This document shows positions 60,922-64,000 of a DNA stretch of 64,000 nt, piece after piece. Within the stretch, counting starts at the first letter, position 1; each line of letters starts with the position of its first letter. The DNA is from Veillonella parvula DSM 2008 (lineage in GTDB: Bacteria > Bacillota > Negativicutes > Veillonellales > Veillonellaceae), in the NCBI RefSeq assembly GCF_000024945.1, contig NC_013520.1:2068143-2132142 (forward strand). The letters are read 5' to 3'. The position numbers and the translations under genes were made by a program. The notes beneath the pieces are model-generated. The model was not told the origin of the DNA, did no database searches, and was given only the letters and a program-made list of their open reading frames with translations.

Positions 60922-61719
60922 TTATTTTTTGTACGAAATCACAACGTGACGGAATGGTTCATCCCCTTCACTGTTGGTAATAACATTTTTATCCCCTTGA
61001 AGGGCGGTATGAATGATTTTACGTTCAAAAGCATTCATCGGTTCTAAAGAAACCTTTTGACGATTGCGTTTCACCTTAAAAGCCAAGCGTTTCGCGAGAT
61101 TCACCAATGTTTCTTCTCGGCGAGAACGATAATTTTCCACATCTACAACGATATGGCAATGGCCAGATACATCCTTGTGAGCCACGAGATTTGTTAAATA
61201 TTGAATAGCATCCAATGTTTGACCATGTTTGCCGATCAAAATACCTAGCTCTTCGCCGTGTACTTGGAATGTAATCTTATCTTTCGTCATCATCTTCTCG
61301 ATAACGACAGTAAGACCCATTTGTGTAAACATATCATCAAGGAATTGTTTACCCTTTTCAGCAATTTCTTGTTGATCTTCTTTTGAAAGTTCTTTTTTAG
61401 AAGGTTTTTCTTCTACAGTACTTTCAGAAGTTTCAGCTGCCGTATCTTGTACTTCTGTTTCGCTTGTTGCCACTGGTTCGGAAGCAATAGCTACAGATTG
61501 TTCTTTAACATTAGCTGCTTCTTCTGCAGTAGCAGATTTAGCTAAAGCGGTGAAGAATAAGCGAACAACTGCTGGTTTACGACCAATGCCTAAAAATCCA
61601 CTAGAAGGTTGTTCTAAGACCTTAGTTTCTACCAATTCTTGGCCTTCAGAGGCCAATTGAGCTACACCTTTAGCAATGGCATCTTCAATGGTTTTAGCAG
61701 ATACATCGATAAATTCCAT
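60922..61719 (-). CDS. jag: RNA-binding protein Jag (KhpB)
   Basis: 265 residues in three parts: a Jag_N domain (FIDVSAKTIEDAIAKGVAQL, ending GFLGIGRKPA), an Ala/Glu-rich linker of about 70 residues, a KH domain (LGILIGKHGQTLDAIQYLTN near 170) and an R3H domain (RREETLVNLAKRLAFKVKRN to VVISYKK). KhpB binds RNA, often with KhpA, and affects cell division or elongation. It is 9 bases after yidC, the standard pair. Confidence 0.95.
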   Translation of the reverse strand: MEFIDVSAKTIEDAIAKGVAQLASEGQELVETKVLEQPSSGFLGIGRKPAVVRLFFTALAKSATAEEAANVKEQSVAIASEPVATSETEVQDTAAETSESTVEEKPSKKELSKEDQQEIAEKGKQFLDDMFTQMGLTVVIEKMMTKDKITFQVHGEELGILIGKHGQTLDAIQYLTNLVAHKDVSGHCHIVVDVENYRSRREETLVNLAKRLAFKVKRNRQKVSLEPMNAFERKIIHTALQGDKNVITNSEGDEPFRHVVISYKK

Positions 61720-61728
61720 AATTGCCTC

Positions 61729-62394
61729 CTACTTAGCGTTCAAATTTTTGTAAATGAAATGCTGTTGAATCAATTGGAATACGTTAGAAACTACCCAGTA
61801 GATAACGAGACCAGATGGGAAGCTCAAAGAAATGTAACCAATGAATAAAGGCATAAAGATTGTCATAATCTTTTGTTGTTGCGCAGCAGCACCAGTTGCA
61901 CCACTACTAGTTTGACGAGACATAACCCATGTGGATAATGCACTCAAAATAGGTAAGATGTACATTGGATCTGGATCGCCAAGGCTAGGCAACCACAAGA
62001 ATTGTACAAAGTTTGGATCATATGGGTAATCTTTCAAAGCCCAGTAAATCGCGATCAAGAATGGCATTTGCACCAATAGAGGCAAGCAACCAGCCAATGG
62101 GTTAACGCCCATTTCTTTGTACAATGCACCCATTTCCGCTTGCAGTTTTGCAGGATCGTTTTTATATTTATCTTGCAATTGTTTCATGCGAGGCTGCAAT
62201 TCTTGCATAGCCTTCATGGATTTGATTTGCTTAACAGTAAGTGGTGCCAAAATCGCTTTAATAACGATTGTTAAAAGGATAATAGCCACACCGTAGCTTG
62301 GATAACCTATCATTTGAGTCAATTGGAACGCATAGGTTACCAATGTGCTCATTAAATCAACGATAGGTTGGAAAATACCACTTAAAAAGTCCAT
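61729..62394 (-). CDS. yidC: Membrane protein insertase YidC (short Gram-positive-type form)
   Basis: 221 residues with no large periplasmic domain and no lipoprotein Cys. The conserved core has five membrane segments: GVAIILLTIVIKAILAPLTV near residue 36, where the Arg usually present in the hydrophilic groove is a Lys (VIKAILAPL), NPLAGCLPLLVQMPFLIAIY near 98, a third and fourth near 140-150, and FPSGLVIYWVVSNVFQLIQQ near 193. A coiled cytoplasmic hairpin (MKAMQELQPRMKQLQDKYK) lies between helices 1 and 2. It inserts membrane proteins alone or with SecYEG. Proteins of diderm bacteria usually have a longer YidC, so the short version is notable. Confidence 0.95.
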   Translation of the reverse strand: MDFLSGIFQPIVDLMSTLVTYAFQLTQMIGYPSYGVAIILLTIVIKAILAPLTVKQIKSMKAMQELQPRMKQLQDKYKNDPAKLQAEMGALYKEMGVNPLAGCLPLLVQMPFLIAIYWALKDYPYDPNFVQFLWLPSLGDPDPMYILPILSALSTWVMSRQTSSGATGAAAQQQKIMTIFMPLFIGYISLSFPSGLVIYWVVSNVFQLIQQHFIYKNLNAK

Positions 62395-62564
62395 TGTTTC
62401 TCCTTTTTCATACAGTCCGAAATCGTCCTTTGCGCATCTATATATCGTTATGGTATGGTCTAAATTTCATCCATACAGATGCTCAGGTATTTCCAAAACT
62501 GTGCTAGATAATGATGGTGAAAGTTGCTTTCACAAAACACAAAACCAATATAATCCAAAATAGA

Positions 62565-62786
62565 TTATGGAACTGGATCGTAGCCACCCTTATGGAAAGG
62601 ATGACAGCGAAGAATGCGTTTTAAACCCATCCAGCTACCTTTCAAAGGACCATATTTTTCGATGGCCTGCAGAGTATATGTGGAACATGTCGGATAATAA
62701 CGGCAACATCCAGGTTTTAAGGGAGATATGGCGAGCTGATAGAACCTAATTAAAAGTCGTAAAAGCATGGTTATACAGCGTTTCAT
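62565..62786 (-). CDS. yidD: Membrane protein insertion factor YidD
   Basis: 73 residues from ATG 62786, after GGAGGTTTCC; an in-frame upstream start lacks such an SD. The family core [20 protein letters not shown] and [19 protein letters not shown], then [14 protein letters not shown], is complete. It helps YidC-dependent insertion. It lies between rnpA and yidC, as in most bacteria. Confidence 0.97.
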   Translation of the reverse strand: MKRCITMLLRLLIRFYQLAISPLKPGCCRYYPTCSTYTLQAIEKYGPLKGSWMGLKRILRCHPFHKGGYDPVP

Positions 62787-62834
62787 GGAAACCTCCATAT
62801 ACACAAAAAGGACCAAAGCCTCTAACTTGTGGTC

Positions 62835-63194
62835 CTATTTATCATTTTGTATCAATAATTTGCTTTTCCGCAAGAGATACAAAATCTCCTTTTCCGCTTT
62901 TTCGTAGGTAGCGTTTTTCAGAGGGCCACGTCCAACAATTACGATATGATACCCTTCGCGAATGGCGTGCTGATTGAGGCGATATACCTCTTTCATAAGG
63001 CGTCTAGCTCGATTGCGCTCCACTGCACAACCAACCTTTTTACCTGTTACAAAACCAATGCGAGTAGGTTGCTTTGCCACGGGCATACGATACAGTACAC
63101 ACATACGGCCTACTTCGTATTTACCGTGCTTATACACAAGGCGATATTCATTATTGTGCGTCAGTCGTCTTGCTTTATCAAGGCAATAATCCAT
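62835..63194 (-). CDS. rnpA: Ribonuclease P protein component
   Basis: 119 residues. I chose ATG 63194 (MDYCLDKARRLTHNNEY) because AAGGA is 8 bases upstream; an ATG two codons earlier is too close to it. The RNR motif is in GCAVERNRARRLMKEVYRL near residue 50, and IGFVTGKKVG precedes it. It binds the RNase P RNA and pre-tRNA 5' leaders. A hairpin lies in the gap to rpmH. Confidence 0.97.
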   Translation of the reverse strand: MDYCLDKARRLTHNNEYRLVYKHGKYEVGRMCVLYRMPVAKQPTRIGFVTGKKVGCAVERNRARRLMKEVYRLNQHAIREGYHIVIVGRGPLKNATYEKAEKEILYLLRKSKLLIQNDK

Positions 63195-63221
63195 ATGCAT
63201 TGTCCTTAAGTCCTAAGAATA

Positions 63222-63250
63222 GAAAAACTTGGCAGCAGCGCCAAGTTTTT
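63222..63250 (-). terminator. Hairpin between rpmH and rnpA
   Basis: AAAAACTTGGC AGCAGC GCCAAGTTTTTT, a perfect stem with a T run in both directions. It should attenuate rpmH transcripts before rnpA and adjust the large excess of L34 needed. Confidence 0.8.
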
Positions 63251-63273
63251 TCTCCTGCCTAACAGCTATTATA

Positions 63274-63408
63274 TTATGCAGATAAGCGTTTTCTGCCTTT
63301 TGCACGTCTTCTTTTCAAAACGAGACGGCCACCGATAGTTTTCATGCGTTCACGGAAACCATGGGTACGTTTTCTCCAAAGAGTATTTGGTTGGTAAGTA
63401 CGTTTCAT
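63274..63408 (-). CDS. rpmH: 50S ribosomal protein L34
   Basis: 44 residues, [19 protein letters not shown]..., ending in a Lys/Arg-rich [12 protein letters not shown]. The sequence is the near-invariant L34. It marks the left border of the dnaA/oriC intergenic region. SD GAGGTGTTTTACTA precedes the ATG at 63408. Confidence 0.98.
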   Translation of the reverse strand: MKRTYQPNTLWRKRTHGFRERMKTIGGRLVLKRRRAKGRKRLSA

Positions 63409-63663
63409 TAGTAAAACACCTCCTCGTCATTTTGTATTGTTTTACTTATACCATAACAGGGTAATTATAGAGGTAAAACGTAAATTTGTCAATATAATAA
63501 AGGGGTTCTGCTGTGAGTTCTTGTATTTCTGAAAATAATTCTACTACACATTTTATCCTGTAATTGATGTTACGTTTCCATGGGGAGGAATATAGGGTCC
63601 TTCATCGCTCCATACGACACGTTTCTGTCAAAAATCCATATCTACACCTAACACTCCCTCTTG

Positions 63664-63970
63664 AAAAATCACTAATTTGTCATTTTTTTGATCATTTAGT
63701 TTTGATTATCTGAAGGTTAATGCTGTTATGTTCATCAATTACTTTTTCATCTATGTGTATAATAATCATAAAAATTATCTTATTGGAGGAGGGGACTGAA
63801 AACTACTTTTTGAGTGACTTACGCATCGTATGGAGCGATAAAAGTAGTTTTCAGTCCTTCCCCAAAAGTAATTGATAAACAAAAGATGAGCTAATTACTG
63901 AGTTATTAACACTTCTCCTTCAGATAATCAAAAGTTATCCACAGAATAAATGACAAACTAGTGATTTTTT
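63664..63970. repeat. 307-bp imperfect palindrome upstream of dnaA
   Basis: Outer left arm: AAAAATCACTAATTTGTCATT (split here as AAAAATCACTAA and TTTGTCATT) with TTTGATTATCTGAAGG; outer right arm CCTTCAGATAATCAAAA with ATGACAAACTAGTGATTTTT. Middle arms ATCAATTACTTTT / AAAAGTAATTGAT. The centre is a strong stem GGACTGAAAACTACTTTT ... AAAAGTAGTTTTCAGTCC with loop GAGTGACTTACG and TGGAGCGA. The right arm contains the DnaA box and the dnaA promoter. Confidence 0.65.
63935..63943 (+). promoter_or_regulatory. DnaA box
   Basis: TTATCCACA, the exact consensus. Only one perfect box is visible in this window; the rest of oriC is probably beyond the edge or on the other side of dnaA. Confidence 0.85.
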
Positions 63971-63978
63971 GGTACAAT
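63951..63978 (+). promoter_or_regulatory. Probable dnaA promoter
   Basis: TGACAA (63951-63956) and TACAAT (63973-63978), 16-bp spacing, directed toward the expected dnaA gene to the right. Close to the DnaA box, consistent with autoregulation. Confidence 0.55.
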
Positions 63979-64000
63979 CATACTTGAAATTAGGGAAAAT

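Noticed and set aside
1..64000. tRNA, rRNA, transposase or phage structural genes
   Set aside because: None could be supported in the sequence; the mobile-looking features are all short palindromes or the 105-bp element.

Overview
The window looks like the chromosome of a Negativicutes bacterium, most likely Veillonella. It is AT-rich, with Firmicutes-type housekeeping genes (the rpmH-rnpA-yidD-yidC-jag-mnmE-mnmG-rsmG and parA-parB sets, a ytfI/ytfJ pair), yet it also encodes an outer-membrane chaperone of the OmpH/Skp type. The right edge runs into the dnaA/oriC region: there is a DnaA box, a probable dnaA promoter and five parS sites nearby. I could not run searches, so family names rest on motifs, length and context.

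Left third (1-26.5 kb): one large CRISPR defence island. Minus-strand genes from 10.0 kb down to 1 encode cas2, cas1, a small accessory protein, cas10 with an intact GGDD cyclase motif and no HD domain, a Csm3-like cas7, csx10 (Cas5) with a helical tail that may be the small subunit, a double-RAMP cas7, csx19, a large TIGR03986-type RAMP and a cas6 cut by the window edge. This set fits type III-D. Three arrays of one repeat family lie at 10.8-11.7, 12.8-13.8 and 23.4-24.4 kb. Each has a near-identical leader on its right side, with a consensus promoter reading leftward, so crRNAs start with the ATTGAAAC tag. A fourth array with an unrelated repeat (25.8-26.2 kb) sits beside a cas6 broken by one in-frame amber codon. 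Two paralogous CARF-HEPN (Csm6/Csx1-like) ribonucleases and a WYL-domain regulator lie between the arrays.

The most unusual content is between the arrays. Downstream of each array or array remnant comes a terminator, a conserved control region with AAAAACTAAG motifs, and a cluster of very short minus-strand ORFs (9-35 codons). Most have strong Shine-Dalgarno sites. Copies retain the reading frame and mostly change at silent or conservative positions. Most of the longer products are hydrophobic or helical and end in acidic residues. The leftmost cluster includes a DUF805 membrane protein and leads into cas2-cas1. I think this array-linked micropeptide module is the best candidate for an undescribed system. 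A second oddity is a 105-bp element that sits at one exact position inside CRISPR repeats, flanked by a 17-bp duplication, with five well-preserved copies and three decayed ones.

Middle (26.5-46 kb): an unidentified 202-aa protein, a sigma-70-like factor, a truncated AAA ATPase, a GH3-like lipoprotein with a degraded His motif, a monomeric [FeFe] hydrogenase, two exported Adhesin_E-like proteins, gyrA, a lipoprotein, an SfsA-DUF123 fusion, a siroheme reductase operon, a nitroreductase, ompH, ytfJ-ytfI and cobO.

Right (46-64 kb): an M23 peptidase, a DUF4446 protein, the hydrogenase maturase HydF, parB (followed in frame by an Asn-rich tail) and parA, a plus-strand methionine synthase set (activation protein, metH, metF), then the conserved origin-proximal operon. 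Long imperfect palindromes with a shared loop motif occur at 38.1-38.3 and 63.7-64.0 kb, and a simpler hairpin with the same loop at 56.3 kb.
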